A stretch of 64,000 bases of DNA. It comes from Panorpa germanica. Its lineage: Eukaryota > Arthropoda > Insecta > Mecoptera > Panorpidae. The stretch is taken from positions 10,478,001-10,542,000 of the forward strand of contig OY783209.1 of the NCBI GenBank assembly GCA_963678705.1, read 5' to 3'. A program made the translations under genes and the position numbers. The notes under the pieces were generated by a model that did no database searches, was not told the DNA's origin, and saw only the letters and a list, made by a program, of their open reading frames with translations. Shown one piece after another: positions 38,701 to 53,700 of this stretch. Positions within the stretch are counted from its first letter, which is position 1; every line of letters starts with the position of its first letter.

Positions 38701-41700
38701 ATCTTAAAGATATAAGGAAAATTGAATGATAAATTATTAATTTTGAAATTATTTGTATATACATTTGACACAGATGATTTGAATTTATTTTCCTTTAATT
38801 AATAATAAATTATTTAAATATACTCGTATTTTTTATATATATTTTTAATGGCTTTTAAGTCTAGTCTTTTTTTCGCCATAGAGTCTGCACTGCCACTTAA
38901 TCTTCCATACAACTTCGACCAAACCTCACCAGACTTTGTAGCCTGCGACGTACCAGATCGTATTGATGGCAAAACATACAAACCGACGTTTTTATTCTTA
39001 AATGCATTTTGCATTATTTAATATTCAATTGAAATTGTCCAGAAATAGAAAAACAAAGGCTTACCAATTCGTCTGCCGGAGGATCTGTCCAGAAATGATC
39101 CGGTGTCTTCGTTTTGGAATATTCCAGCGCACATGGACCGACCAGAAGTGAACTAAGTATAGATCCATAATCTGGATCAGCAACCAATGCATCTCGTTCA
39201 TAATACCTTGATGAATTACTTGCTAAGTGATCAATAATGCGAGCCAATTGTTTATCGAACAGGGCTAGACGAATCCAAAGATATCTGCAATGAAATACCA
39301 TAGATAAATTACATATTGTAATGATGTTTTACCTGTGACTTAAGTTTACAAAACCTAGATTATTTGCCGTTTGGCAACTACGTAAGGTGGGGGTAAAGTT
39401 TCTACTTTTATTCATTTTTTATTTATTTATATTATTGTACAACATATTAAGTTTATTGTGTAAAAATTTGTAGTCGATTGGAGTAAAACTGTCAGAGATA
39501 TAGAGTTTTAAGTCTTCACCTCTCTGGTCTGCTTTCGTGTTACTTTAAAACTTTTAAATGCGGTTTCTCACACATAGCTTTTTCAGAGTCGGTGCCCTCT
39601 CTAGCTCAAAATCTACTGGACCGATTCTTTTGAAATTTTGCACACTTTTTCTTTACATAAATGCCGAGGTAACATTGTCGAGTTTTTTTTTATTTTTTTA
39701 TTTTAACGTATTTTAAAATAACAAAGTTTCTGATTTTTTTTATGAAAAATCGGTATTTTGACTTTTAAGTGTTGTAAAAAATTGAAAAATCAATAAAAAA
39801 AAAACTCGACAGCGTTACCTGCAGAAACTTATCAACTAATGAAATCATTTTGGTTTTTCGATTTCAGAAAATCCAGTGATGAGTTATGAGTGGCACCGCA
39901 ATGTTACTTTTTTTGTGACGTCTGCGGAGATTCGCTGTCAATGCCTTGATATTTACTTATGAGAATTTCACAAAGTATTCTTCAAATGTCATTTTATCAT
40001 GTAGTAATTATAGGAATAATTATATATTAACTGTGTCGTCAAAAAACATTATCGAAAATATGCTTTTTTATCGTTTTGACCTTACCCCCTTCTTAAGTAA
40101 CGATTATTTTGGCTCGAAGTGTGTTAAAGGATTGCGGATTGCTTCATTTTGTAGCTTGTACTTCTAAAAAATAATATTGTAAACTAAGATTGATATGCTA
40201 ATCCAATCTCTGAAATATATTTGAACTATTTTACATAAATAACAGAATTAGTAAGTGACTGACGGTAAAGAAATGCGATAAAAACATTTTTTCATAAGAA
40301 AATAACAAGATATATTTACTTGACAGTTGGAGTTCCATTAGACGAGGATCCAGTGACACTTGTAGAAGAGTTCTTTTTACTTAAAGGGGGTTTGCTTGTG
40401 CTATCTCCACTAGAAGATGACCTCTTATTCGGGTCGCTATTTTCAATTTCCTGAACTTTCTTACTGATGACAGCTGCTTCTTCACAGTGCTGCTAACAAA
40501 ATAGAGGGAACGATATCAATTCATGTACCAGATAAAATATTTATACAAGAGTTCTTTTTATATTTAGAGCAGTGCTATCCAACTAGTGACAACAGAAAGT
40601 AAATAATATTTCTAAGGCTAAGACAGTTCAAACAGCATCTTAATATATTTGCCGTTGGCTTGATTGCTCTGGTTTTTTTTATGGAGACGTAAGGTATGCA
40701 TTATTTTATGTGCATGTGACGTCAATCTGCACTTTGAATTTAATAAAGCAAGTATACAAGTGGACGTACTAAACGTTGGAAATCTCTGATAAAAAAAACG
40801 CTATGGATATATACCAAAAAACACTTTTTCTCTATTTTCTATTTGGTTTTCATCGAATTTCCTTTTAAGGAAAGGTCAATATACAGAAACCATTAGCTTT
40901 CATGGAATCGTAAATACATTTTGTATAGAATCCATATATCAGATTTCAAAAGCTTTTTATATGTGAATACAACACGGATTGCCACGTGCCATGTGAATAA
41001 AAGCACGTGCGCTATATCATAGTCTTGATTATATAAAGCAATTTTGCTTCAAGGTATATTAATAAACAGTATTAAATAAAAATCAAATTAATCAAACCAT
41101 TTTGTTCACATATCGAAGAGTTTTTGCAGACTTACAGCAGCTCAGCTGATATTTAAGTAGGCGTGGGGTAATGCATTTTGCTTCTGAAACTTTTGTCTCA
41201 GATTCCGATTAGAAACGCTCACGCTTTTCTTTGCTATATCGCCTAAATATCGATTCAGATAATAGTTCGTGTCTAAGAGTATCGTATTCGAATTTTAAAC
41301 GCTTGTGATCCATATTGTGTGCATGGGCTTGTATCCTATGTCTTAATTTCTATAAAAGTGTACTATACATTGATAAAGTGGGTTACTAGAACCTCAAATG
41401 TTCAATTATTTTTTAATAACTCCTTATATGTTAGGAGATATTAACAACTAAAAAAAGTCATGTTGTCTCTTTAATTATTAAAGGGATTCAACGTTATACA
41501 CATTCCAAGTGCATGTGACATCATAATCCTTGTGTAAGGTTACAAACCTTACAGCTCATAAATCTCTGCTATATGTATTTATATATCAAAATATCAAATA
41601 TTATTTAGAGCTATTTCAAGGAACAATCAAATTTCAATATTATGTCTGCCTTAGCAAGGTTAAATAAAATAAAAACTTATTATTCTTTAATTTGACTTGA

Positions 41701-44700
41701 TTATTGGACTACCAACAGCTACAGAACATTACCACAGCACTGACCTAATCAACAAATAACTGACGTCAAAATGCATTTCACGTCATACAAATATGGCCGA
41801 CCATTTCTAGCGCTAAAACTACAATTCAAATTTTTAATTGCTATATCTCCGTCAATATTTAGATATTTAATAAAATAAACACGCCAATACACATTTATTA
41901 ACATCAATTTCAATCAACAATTGAAAAATCGACCACTAAAAAATGAGGACACAAGCCCATTGCTTACAGCTGGATAAACTTGAAGTGGCCCATCTGTTAT
42001 CAAAACATTGGGTATCCCTGGGTTAAATAACAACCACCCCTACGCCCTACGTTGTACAAGTCCTCCTACATAGTCATATGTATACTCGCACGAATCTGTT
42101 TATCCATCCCTTACATTCCAAACATTGACGTTAGTAATTGCATAAGTAATTCACTGTAATTATAACAACAAAGCTGAAGTGGAACGCAGTGAGGCAGTGA
42201 GGCAGTTCCATCGTCAAACAATTTAATTATTCAGGGAATTGTTATCATCCCCTGTACTGCCTGTACCAGTCGGCGTTTGACGGTCGGTAATTTGTGCTTT
42301 GTTTTTTTTATACGCCCACGCCTGCCGCTTACTGCCTGCTACCAGCGATACAGATTGAACTTGGTTCAGTTATTGACAGTTCAAACTGAGTTCGATATTG
42401 TTTTAGACAGGTACAGGGCGCACTCACGTATTTCTGATAATTTCACATTACGTTGTTGATATAGGGTGTTCATGAGATAAATATTATCAGCTTAAGGTGA
42501 AACGATACTTGGTCATTTTTGATTCGCGAAATATAGATGGCGATACTATACAGCAGGTTAAATATTATCAAAAAAACCATGTTTTTTATGTTTAAATCGT
42601 TTTATGTAAGTTATTTTTATACTCTATATACTCTCTAAGTCTTAAGCGTTAGTTTGAGAACCATACTAAAGGTTATAAAATTTATGACAAACCCTTAGAA
42701 ATGTTACCAGTCATAAAAAAATTGGAGTGTAACTAGAAAATATAGTAATATTCATTTTCAAAACTTATTTTTGCGGTTTCAACTCATTAAAAGTCAGTGG
42801 AAGAAAGCTTAAAATGTAGATACGTTATTCATCTAACTAATTGCAGCTTTAGATTTTGATTCGCGTTTATAGTTAATTACATAAAACGATTTTTTTTATA
42901 ATATTTAACCTGCTGTATAGTATCTCCATCTATATTTCGCTAGTAGCCAAGTATCGTTTCACGTTAATTGAGTTGTAAACTGATTTTATTTTATTAAATA
43001 TCTAAAAATTGACGATAAATGTATTTAAAGTTTGAATTTAGTTTACATACGGGTCGACGCTACAGCTGCTATAGCTCTGACGTTTAATTCTGCATCTCTT
43101 TTGCACTTCTCTTTTTAACAGTGATGGTAAAGGTTGGCAATTGATAGTAAGGAAGAAGATGAGGAAGGAGTGACATCGACTTGTCAAACATTTTTATAAA
43201 TTTATACCCCATTAATTATTAGAATGGAAAAAATGACTATTTCAATCGCTGATAATGGGCTTGTGGTCGATTTTTCAATTGTTGATTGAAATTGATGTTA
43301 ATAAATGTGTATTGGGGTGTTTATTTTATTAAATATCTAAATATTGACGGAGATATAGCAATTAAAAGTTTGAATTGTAGTTTTAGCGCTAGAAATGGTC
43401 GGCCATATTTGTATTACGTGAAATGCATTTTAACGTCAGTTATGTGTTGAGTGGGTCAGTGCTGTGGTAATGTTTTGTTGCTGTTGGTAGTCAAATAATC
43501 AAATCAAGTCAAAGAATAATAAGTCTTTATTTTATTTAACCCTGCTAAGGCAGGCATAATATTGAAATTTGATTGTTCCTTGAAATAGCTGTAAATAATA
43601 TTTGATACTTTGATATATAAATACATATAGCAGGCATTTATGAGCTGTAAGGTTGGTAACCTTACACAAGGATTGTGATGTCACATGCACTTGGAATGTG
43701 TAAAACGTTGAATCCCTTTAATAATTAAAGAGACAAAACGACTTTTTTAATTGTTAATATCTCCTGAAATATAAGGAGTTCTTAAAAAATAATTGAACAT
43801 TTGAGGTTCTAGTAACCCACTTTATCAATATATAGTACACTTTTATAGAAATTAAGACATAGGACACAAGCCCATTTCTATAATATTGGGAATTGAATAT
43901 TTGAGGTTATAATAGCCAACTTTATCCATATACAATGCAGTTTAATAAATAATAAATAAATTTATTAATTTTATTATTGAGGTATTACTCTTTCTTTGAT
44001 AGAACTTAAGTATTCTTCGTTATTCAACATTTCTACAACCGGAGATGAAAAATCTTTTCACTTGTTCATGTTTTATGCAGATGTCTTGATAAGAAAATGA
44101 AATATTTCAAAACCAATTTATAAATCAAAGTAATAGAGAATTTATAAAACTTATTTCTTCCGAAATATAGCATCTCCCACATACAAGGGATTACCAAGGA
44201 TATCCCTCGGCTTATATAATATCCCTCATGTCCTATTATCTTGATATCTGTCATGTCCTGAACTCTAAAGGAAGCGATTAGGCTGACATCTACCATACGT
44301 CTAAAGCCCGCATGAACGAAGATTGAAAATACTAAAATGTTTCTCATAAAATGAAGAAAATAATAAATGGGTACTAAGGAAACATAAAAATATTTTTACG
44401 TTGAAAAAGAAATAACAAATTTATTATCAACACGTGTCTAAAGGAAACAGTGGTCTGTTTCCGGTTCATTCCGGAAACTGTTCGTTTTGTTGAAATAATG
44501 AAAGAAGCAGTCGAGAAGATGAATACAGACTTTGTTGCACAATCTTAAGATGGTTATGGCGTGAACAGATTTTTTTTAAACTTTGTTTATAGGTTATAAA
44601 TAACGTTTACTATTAAATCCCGAGGTTTCACAATTTTGTACCGCTTAGAATCCGAAATAATTAATAATACAGTTACCAATTTTTAGGTTAACCTTTCATC

Positions 44701-47700
44701 TTATATATATATAAATGTGCGTATGTTTGTGCTCATAAAATTCGAAAAGTAGTCGGTCGATTGACTTGTAATGGGCTTGTGTCCTCATTCTTTAGTGGTC
44801 GATTTTTCAATTGTTGATTAAAATTGATGTTAATAAATATGTATTGGCGTGTCTATTTTATTAAATATCTAAATGTTGACGGAGATATAGCAATTAAAAG
44901 TTTGAATTGTAGTTTTAGCGCTAGAAATGGTCGGCCATATTTGTATGACGTGAAATGCATTTTAACGTCAGTTATTTGTTGAGTAGGTTACTGTTGTGGT
45001 AATGTTCTGTAGCTATTGGTAGTCAAATAATCAAGTCAAATCAAAGAATAATAAGTTTTTATTTTATTTAACCCTGCTAAGGCAGACATAATATTGAAAT
45101 TTGATTGTTCCTTGAAATAGCTGTAAATAATTTTGATATATAAATACATATAGCAGAGATTTATGAGCTGTAAGGTTGGTAACCTTACACAAGGATTGTG
45201 ATGTCACATGCATTTGGAATGTGTACAACGTTGAATCCCTTTAATAATTAAAGAGACAAAATCAATTTTTTAATTGTTAATATCTCTTAACATATAAGGA
45301 GTTATTAAAAAATAATTGAACATTTGAGGTTCTAGTAACCCACTTTATCAATATATAGTACACTTTTATAGAAATTAAGGCATAGGACACAAGCCCATTT
45401 TGACTTGTGTTTTCTACTGTACCGACAGACATCAGACCATAGCGAAGTGTGCTAGGGTTAAAAATATAGACCACTGACCTTGGCAACTTTATGTAAAAGT
45501 GCTGTAGTAGAAGACGTCTTAAACAGCCCTAATGCTCTCCGACGAAGCCCTTGACTTAGACAAGCTTCCACAGCTCCACAAAGTGATGTTACAGAACCGG
45601 ATTCTTCATGAACAAACTTTCTTGTAACAGCCTCCTCCATCACCTGCTTCACCTCCTTCTTCACGGCGGCAATGAGTCGTTCTTTGTACTCATTGCTATT
45701 TTCTGTGAATAATAATAATATTTTGATTATACGTTTAAGTTAATATATGTGTCATTCATTTTCAATTTGATTCTTTGGCATGCACTTGCACAAGGTCTTT
45801 GACAGCGTTCACACTTGCGTGTTCTGTCCAAGTTCGCGTCCATTTGGCAAACATTTGTAATGCGTACACAACGCCAAAACACTTTCGGTCTAGTGTTGGT
45901 AAAATAGAATAGATCAATGCGTTCAAATATTTGCTTCTGTTAGGCCTGTCTCAGTATGGCACCGTATTTAAGCGAATTTCTGCCGGACGTATTCGGGCTA
46001 CTACGCTTTACCTATCCGAACCATGTAAATGTAATGAGATCGCGCTGGAGCTCTCAGACTGCACGCTACAAAGCAGTCCGAATACGGGCGGCACTACCTC
46101 GCACATTAGAACCGTATAAAGGCGAATTTTATCCAAGCGTTACCACTACTACAACGATATCCTATCCGAACCTTTGTAAATGCAAACAGCCGCCTCAGAC
46201 TGGAGGGGATACCTAAGACCGCTTGTTGTTACGCTGCAATACGCTTCAAATGAAATCTATCGGCGACATCACTATGTTCTGCAGGCAGTTTATGTTTGTA
46301 TTTCAGTGAATCATGGACACCGATACCGATACCAATACGATAGAACTAAATTAAAATTCACGCCCACCAGACCTCAGATATATAATAAATGCTAAAGTCC
46401 CTTTAATACCAGTAGTGTATCGATAAAAATTAAAGTTAATGTTTGCTCTCATGATAAATTATATAAGTGCTAAAGAACTCCAATACACCCCCTAATACAC
46501 GACTACAGACATCTGTGACACACATAGGCGGTTTGCTTTGTAGCTCATCCAATCCGCCGATTTACGTCCGAATACGCCGTCGCTTAAATACGGTCCCATA
46601 CTGAGAGAGGCCTAAAACATAACCTACAATGCTCGCTATGAACGTATCAAAACTTTTATTACCCATAGTTAACAACTTTTGGTAAGTATTTATGTTTTAG
46701 TAAACAATCGTAACTGTTATTTTATTTAAATGAATGTGTTATAAGATTAGCCAAATGTTCTGGTTTAAACAGCCAACATTCATTCATTTATTAATTGAAA
46801 TAAGAAGATTACAGAGAATAATATTAAAAGAATGCGCATGCTCAGACTTGTAAATATGTGTTGACTAAATATCAAGCTGTATGGTTGAAATTAAAGTGAA
46901 AAGCAAAAAGATTAACACCGAAATTTGTTCTTTAATAATTAAAGAGACAATATGATTTTTTTACTTGTTAATATCTCATGAAATATAAGTAGTTACTAAA
47001 CTAAAAATAATTGCACATTTGAGGTTATGGTAACCAACTTGGAGTCGTACTTCACAAGCCCATTCCGTATTAATTATTTAGAGATTCAATTCTAATTGTA
47101 CTGGATTATAAGGTTGAGGGCTTAAACAATATTCCTACTCAGTACGAGCCATAACAAACAAACATACATCCTACAAAATTGATAGTGCTGTCTCTATTTG
47201 TTCTATCGATTCAAATAGTGCTGTCTCTGTCTTGTCTACAGCGTACGTCTCGGGTCTAGGCTAACACACCATTATTATAAATTATATTGTTATTTCACTT
47301 TATTATTCCCAAGACATGGATATGGGATGGGGAGGCAGGAGGAGAATTCAAGGGTAAAAGGAAAACAGAAAATAAGGGTTGCTAACATAATGAGCACAAT
47401 TATAAGCGTGTAGGATACATAATGGCAGCGTCAACAGAAAACTCAAAGCTCCAGCTTCACGAAACGAGAGTTTCTGATTTTCTAACAAAGGAATCCGTAT
47501 AATGATGATACGTCGTAATACGATTCCTAACTTTGATCTTGAGTTTCATTTTATGTGAACATGGAACAAAAGAAGAAGAACATCTGCTACAACCCATTGA
47601 AATGAAACAACCCGTTAAATACAGAACGTGTAAAGGTCCCAAATTATTTGGTACATTTCTTGTGTTTACATTAAACACTGTTACGTATATTAAAGGTTTA

Positions 47701-50700
47701 TTTAACATAACATAAGTTACTTGTTATGTAACTACTCAGTAAACATTTTGGAGTATACTCCAATAATATTTACAAAGTTTGAATTACATAAAACGATAGG
47801 ATCATAATTTTGTTTATGACGAAAGCAGGGTCATATAATAATGTTTATGATGAGAAGAGGTTTACTTTACTTTATTTAGTATGAAAAGAGGAGTATAGAT
47901 CCCTTTTAGGGTTAGGATAGGTCTAAAATTTCGACTCGGATAAATTCTATTACTTTTCATGAGTTTTTTGTCATGAATGCGTTTGCTTTATATTCAGTCG
48001 TTCACAGGGAATGTCTCTTTTATGAGCTACAGACGGCGCAACGACTGCTCACTGTTGAATAAAAGCGACTCCTGTGACAGGTAGGGAATCAATTTGAACT
48101 AAAATCGATTTTCTGTATGTTGCTCCAACTTGTTAAACGTTAGAATTGAAATGTACGAGTGACTAGAACTTCACCTAGTTCTATTTCACCAAATGTTTAC
48201 TGGGTTTGTTACTCAAAATACATCCTTTTGTGATCTATTTTACTACTTTGTGTAGCGTAATATCTCTGCTTGTCTATCCGAAAGCATTGTACGCAATCGA
48301 TTGAAAATTTATTTGGGAATTTAGTTCGTAATCCGAATTGTTCGTAAGTAGAAGCGTTCACAAGCCGGGCATCACTGTATATGCATTTGTATGTTAGCAG
48401 AAATACATATCTATATAAATGTCGTATTGGTTTAGTCCATAAAAGTTCAAAAATCTAGTAGACTTATAGCTAAAAATATCAACTTATGAGTAATGATATA
48501 TGAATGTCGAATGTCGCATGTCGCACGGGCAGCAGATCTTTGCGAGGCACTTGTTCGTTGTAAAATTTATGTAAATTGTAAGTAAGTATTTTTGATGATA
48601 GTTGACGAGAAATAAAATTTTATATTGGAAGATTTATAAAAGTTAACAAGCACAAAAACGACAAATATTAATAATGATAAACTAAGGTACATGAATGCCT
48701 TAAAACACATACGCAGTGATTCTAGTGGAATTTCTAAGGAGCGAGGCGCGAGATTCAAATACATATATAGTAATGAATTTTTCTACTTGGGTTGTTGCGC
48801 GAGAATGCGAGGCCCCGAACGATTGCCCTGCTTGCCACCCCCTAAGGCCGCCTCTGGTGGAGACAACGCATAATGTAACAGCCATGTTTTGTGTTTAACG
48901 TAGTAATAATTTTATGATTAAAACATGTAGTTTGTGCAATAATGGTAAACTTATGTAATAAAAGCGTAATTTACAGATAAAATACAACTACAATTTACAG
49001 TAAAGTGCCGACTTCGATATAAAATGCTCTCATTTGATAAGCGCTTAACCTATTTTAAATTTTAATACTACATATATCCGTTCTTACCGGAAATAATCTA
49101 AAAAATACTATCATAGATACGAGAGAAAATAATGGACAGCTGTGCATGTTACTTTACTAGGTCAAACTGCTAAGCTGGTCATTTATTTTATGGCATATGG
49201 CAGGTTCTATATGATCCTTCTATCGATTGATTGAAAATAAAAAAAGACATAAAAAGCAAGTTGATTTGTTGATTTTTATTGAAACGTTCAGTTATTTATT
49301 TTTTATGACATGTTTAGAATTAAGCTTTTTGTCAATGTCGCCGAGGTAGTTTATACGATCCGAAGCTAGGGATTACGTGGCAGATTGATGAGAAGGGGAG
49401 ATGTTGAAACAGGGAGAGGTAGGAAGTCAAGGTTATCAAACCTCCTCTAATATTAAATCTCTGTTTATTCTACTCTGTTGATTTTCATTATTAAATACGA
49501 TACAGTTTGCCCTAAGCATGTTTGAAATCTGATCTACTATTCTATGTGTATTTCGTTCTAAAAGATTTTCCAGTACTTTTCTGAGGTCTTGTGTTTTGCG
49601 AAGTTACACAACACATATATTCCATTGTTATACGTTTCGGTAATTCTCTTAGTTTTAATATTCTATTTGTTATTTACTCTAATATTTAAGTATGAGATGA
49701 TTTATCGTATATAATTATAACTTGTTTGTTCTTTAAAACACCGCATTTAACAACACACTGTTTCGCTATGAATTGTTGGAACATTACCTTGCAGACGCTT
49801 TAAAGCTGACAAAAAAATTACTTAAACTCACTTATAGTCTGACGATCTATTTTTATATATGTTAACAAGACAACTGTTTTAATAAGTTTTCGATCGATCC
49901 AAGGGCCAGACATCCCCTAGACCCAATTTTAATTCCGCTATGAGTAGGAGCGAGAGGGCATTATCCGTGCGCATGAGAGTGAGTGAGACATAAACCTTGA
50001 TTACCTGATACCTGGAAAATAGCCGCCTGGTCAAGTTAGCAGAAAGGCATACAATCATTGTACATACTAACACTACTCAATCTTACACATTTTGTTCTTC
50101 TTTTTTAAATTCCAACACGTTCTTTTCATGGTCAATGGTGAGCGGGTAACGCTGCGCGCAAAATTATCTCGAGTAGTGTAGAGAAAAGAGCGGGAATTTT
50201 AAATATTTGATGATACTAATGCAAACACTGCAACCGAAAATATTTGATAGTGTATGTGGGACTATACTACGAGTATACCACGCTGGAACTACTTTAAATA
50301 CAGCTAAGTTTTTTCAGTGATTGCGTACTAATTTTATACCGCTTCTAAGAATTATAACGTTAACATTTCAATGATTTTAATCATTCAAAGGAATTTTACT
50401 TAAAATGAATAAAATATCCGTAAATAGCTTATTTATATGCTGAGTTTGTTTAACGTCGTCTGTATTTATATTTAAATGATCCCTCAAGTCAAGTCAAGAT
50501 TATTTCAAGAGTTGTTTTCCACTTTTTTTTAATGGAGTTGTATTTCTTACTGAAAGCTTCTTACGCTTACCTGGATTTAGATACTTAACTGATTGAGATG
50601 GAAGTTTTCCAATTATAAAGTCGGTTGGCTTACTAATTGGAAATTATAAAAGTAATATTGCGATAAACGAATAAATTTCTGAAAGATTTATGTTTCTTAT

Positions 50701-53700
50701 ATGAAAATAAGATAAAATAACTTTGTTTTGAAGCAGACTGTGGTGTGGTAACTACGTAAAAGTTAGCATAAAAGGAATTTTTGGTTTTGAGGCAACCTTC
50801 TAGTATATATTTTTTTCTTCTTTCAGCATTAAATATAATATACAATTCTGTATACAGGGTGTCCCAATATTCATCGATAAGCGGGCACCAGAACAACTAT
50901 CAACAACAACAATTTATGAAATATGGTTCTTGTTTAGAAATAGTATGCATAATTTTTTTTTATTGCTAGTTTTCCTAGAGTATTATACCATTTTGGAATC
51001 CTGAAGAGTTGCGCCAATTTTTAAAAAAATTTGCCATAGTAGTGTTCATACTTTTTTTTTACACCACGATGAGTTAAAGTGGACAGAAAGTAAAAATCTT
51101 TAAACATTTTAGGGAAAAAAATAATTTCTATTGATTTTTATGTAAAAACTACTAGCATTCTGGGATTTTTAATGGTTGTGGTGGATAGCAGTGCTATTTA
51201 GGTTGCCGATACAAGAAAAAAATCAGTAATATTTAAAAAATTGTGATCATGGTAGTTAAAAACATCTTAAGGTGTTTCAATTTTCGAAAAGAAATTATTT
51301 TTTTTTCTAATTCCTAAACAAAATGAGATAAATTGTTTTTTTTTCTTTTTTTCTTGTGTAGTCATGAGCAAGACCACCCTCTGGAGCCCGCTTATCGTTG
51401 AATATTGGGACACCCTCTATATTTATATAAAAAATTATTTAAAAATATTGAAAAACTATTGAAAAATCCATATGATTTTTAGATAGTACCAACTTTCAAG
51501 CGATATATATCAATATACTAATCAATCAAAGCAATAATTTCACAAGTGTTATTGTTTTGAAAATGACAAACGTAGCGTTACTAAAACTACTGTAACTCAT
51601 AAACTAATAGTCTGAATGTCAAGAAATTTGGACACATATCGTTTGAAGGTTTCACTATATAAAAAGCATATTGATTTTTCTATATGTCATCCTACGAACT
51701 TATTGAATAACGTATTATTGTGGTGATTAATTCGAAAAATGTAGTTTCGGAGTAATAAATAAATCTAAGCAAAAGAAAATTCAATTTATTTTAAACGTAT
51801 TAAAGTTATATGTATCATATCATCATCAGAATAATGACTACATTTCCAAAATAAAAAATATAACAACTAAAATGATTTATAATATAAGTAAACGTAGCCC
51901 TGGAACGTAGAACCATGTTAATAATATTTAATCATAATTACTGGTAGTAAAAAAGGTTTCTGCAACTAATGTGTCCCCAAGGATTCATCAATTACTTAGC
52001 TAGACACGTAATATAAAAAGGAACTTTGCTTAATTAAAATTCATCCATTTTTAAAAGTTCATTAGCAAAGTGTTCTATATTTAGAAAATTTAATGTTTAA
52101 TGTTTGGAAGTGTTTTATTTTAAAACGGTCGAACTCAATATCTATCAGATACTTTTGGGGTAACGTATTAAGCCTCATTCCCACTCACTGTTTTGATATT
52201 TAATTTACTGTTTTTATTTAATATTGTAATCTAGATTTAAGGTTTTCGTTTAAGCATTCCTTTTCACATTTATGTTTTAATTTAAGTTTAGTTAATTTAG
52301 TTGGTGCGTATGCATCGTTAGTAATATCAATTTTGACAGTTCAATAAAATTGTATGTGAAATAATTAAAATTGCTATTTTTAATAACAATTAGTATTAGA
52401 AATTGTTTTTACTTCTTTTCAACGTGTTCAACTTCTTTGAAAAGTAAATCCTACTGCATTTTGACAGATTGCCACATTTTGGAGATTATAATATGATATA
52501 GTTTTTCTTAATTTATTATTTTTAATTTAAAACATTAGACCTTGTAAGGTTCTAAAAAAACTAAGAAAACTTAAAAATAAATTAAATTAAAAATGGTACT
52601 GTGAATGACAACACGTATTGTCATATGCTAAACAATTTAAATTCTAAACTAAGAACCACCCTACAAGATATGCATAATATTTTTCTCTTAAATCTCTTTT
52701 CTTAGTATTCTTTTAAATTGTCTCTTATTAAAAATATTTTTTAACCAGATGAAAACTAGTCACCGTAATATTTTTGTTGCGTTCTACAAGGATCTCGTTC
52801 TCCTGTAATTCTCCCAGCTTCTCGAAATATATTTTCATAAAATTAATAACGAGACAGTAAGTTCAATGTAACGTGTACCGAGCTTAGCGTCCAATGATTA
52901 ATTTCCTTGGCTTTTCAAACATTTACAAAGTCAGCAATAATTTATTGTATATATCTATTCACGAAGTCTTACAAAAACATCAATCATATTTTCTAACGAA
53001 TCGATTCATTCGAGAACCAATTAGAGACCAAACAGTGGGTGGAGTAGCTAGCAAGCAAGGGAAGAGAGAGAGAGAAGTATCTATTCTTAATAAGTAAATA
53101 AAATATAATAAGTCGCCGAAAAGAATTTTCAAAGTCTCATTTAAATTTTATAAAGTTTACTAGAACCACGTGACATTTTGTTTTTCTATTTTTATACTTT
53201 TTTTAATAAATAACTTAACAAAATTATAACTAAAATAAGTATATATACTGGGAAAGTAGTGAGGAAAGAATGTGTAGAGTGTGCGGAACGGAGGACGAAA
53301 CACTGAAGCACATTAAGTTTGAGTGTAAGGAAAAAGTAGTGAGCGAAAGGAATATTGGCCAGCTATTAAAGGGAGGCAGTGAAGGAAAGAGCTGGATGGC
53401 GGAAATAGTAAAAAGGAAAGGAAAAACAGGACAATAAATAAGCTGGGTTGCATAAGAAACATGGAGAGAGAGGAAATACTAAAAGAGGCAGTGAAGGGAA
53501 GCAGGAGAAAGAAAGAAGTAGCGAGGAAACAGTTAAACTGCAGTCCAGAAAAATAGAGGATTTTCGGAAAGGAGATAATTATTAAGGACAAGAGGTAGAT
53601 GACAGAGATAGAGACAATAATAACATAGTAAAGAAAGAGAGTTAAAAAGAAATAGTAAAGCAAGAGAGTCAAGAGGAAATAGTAAATATAGAGCGTCTAT

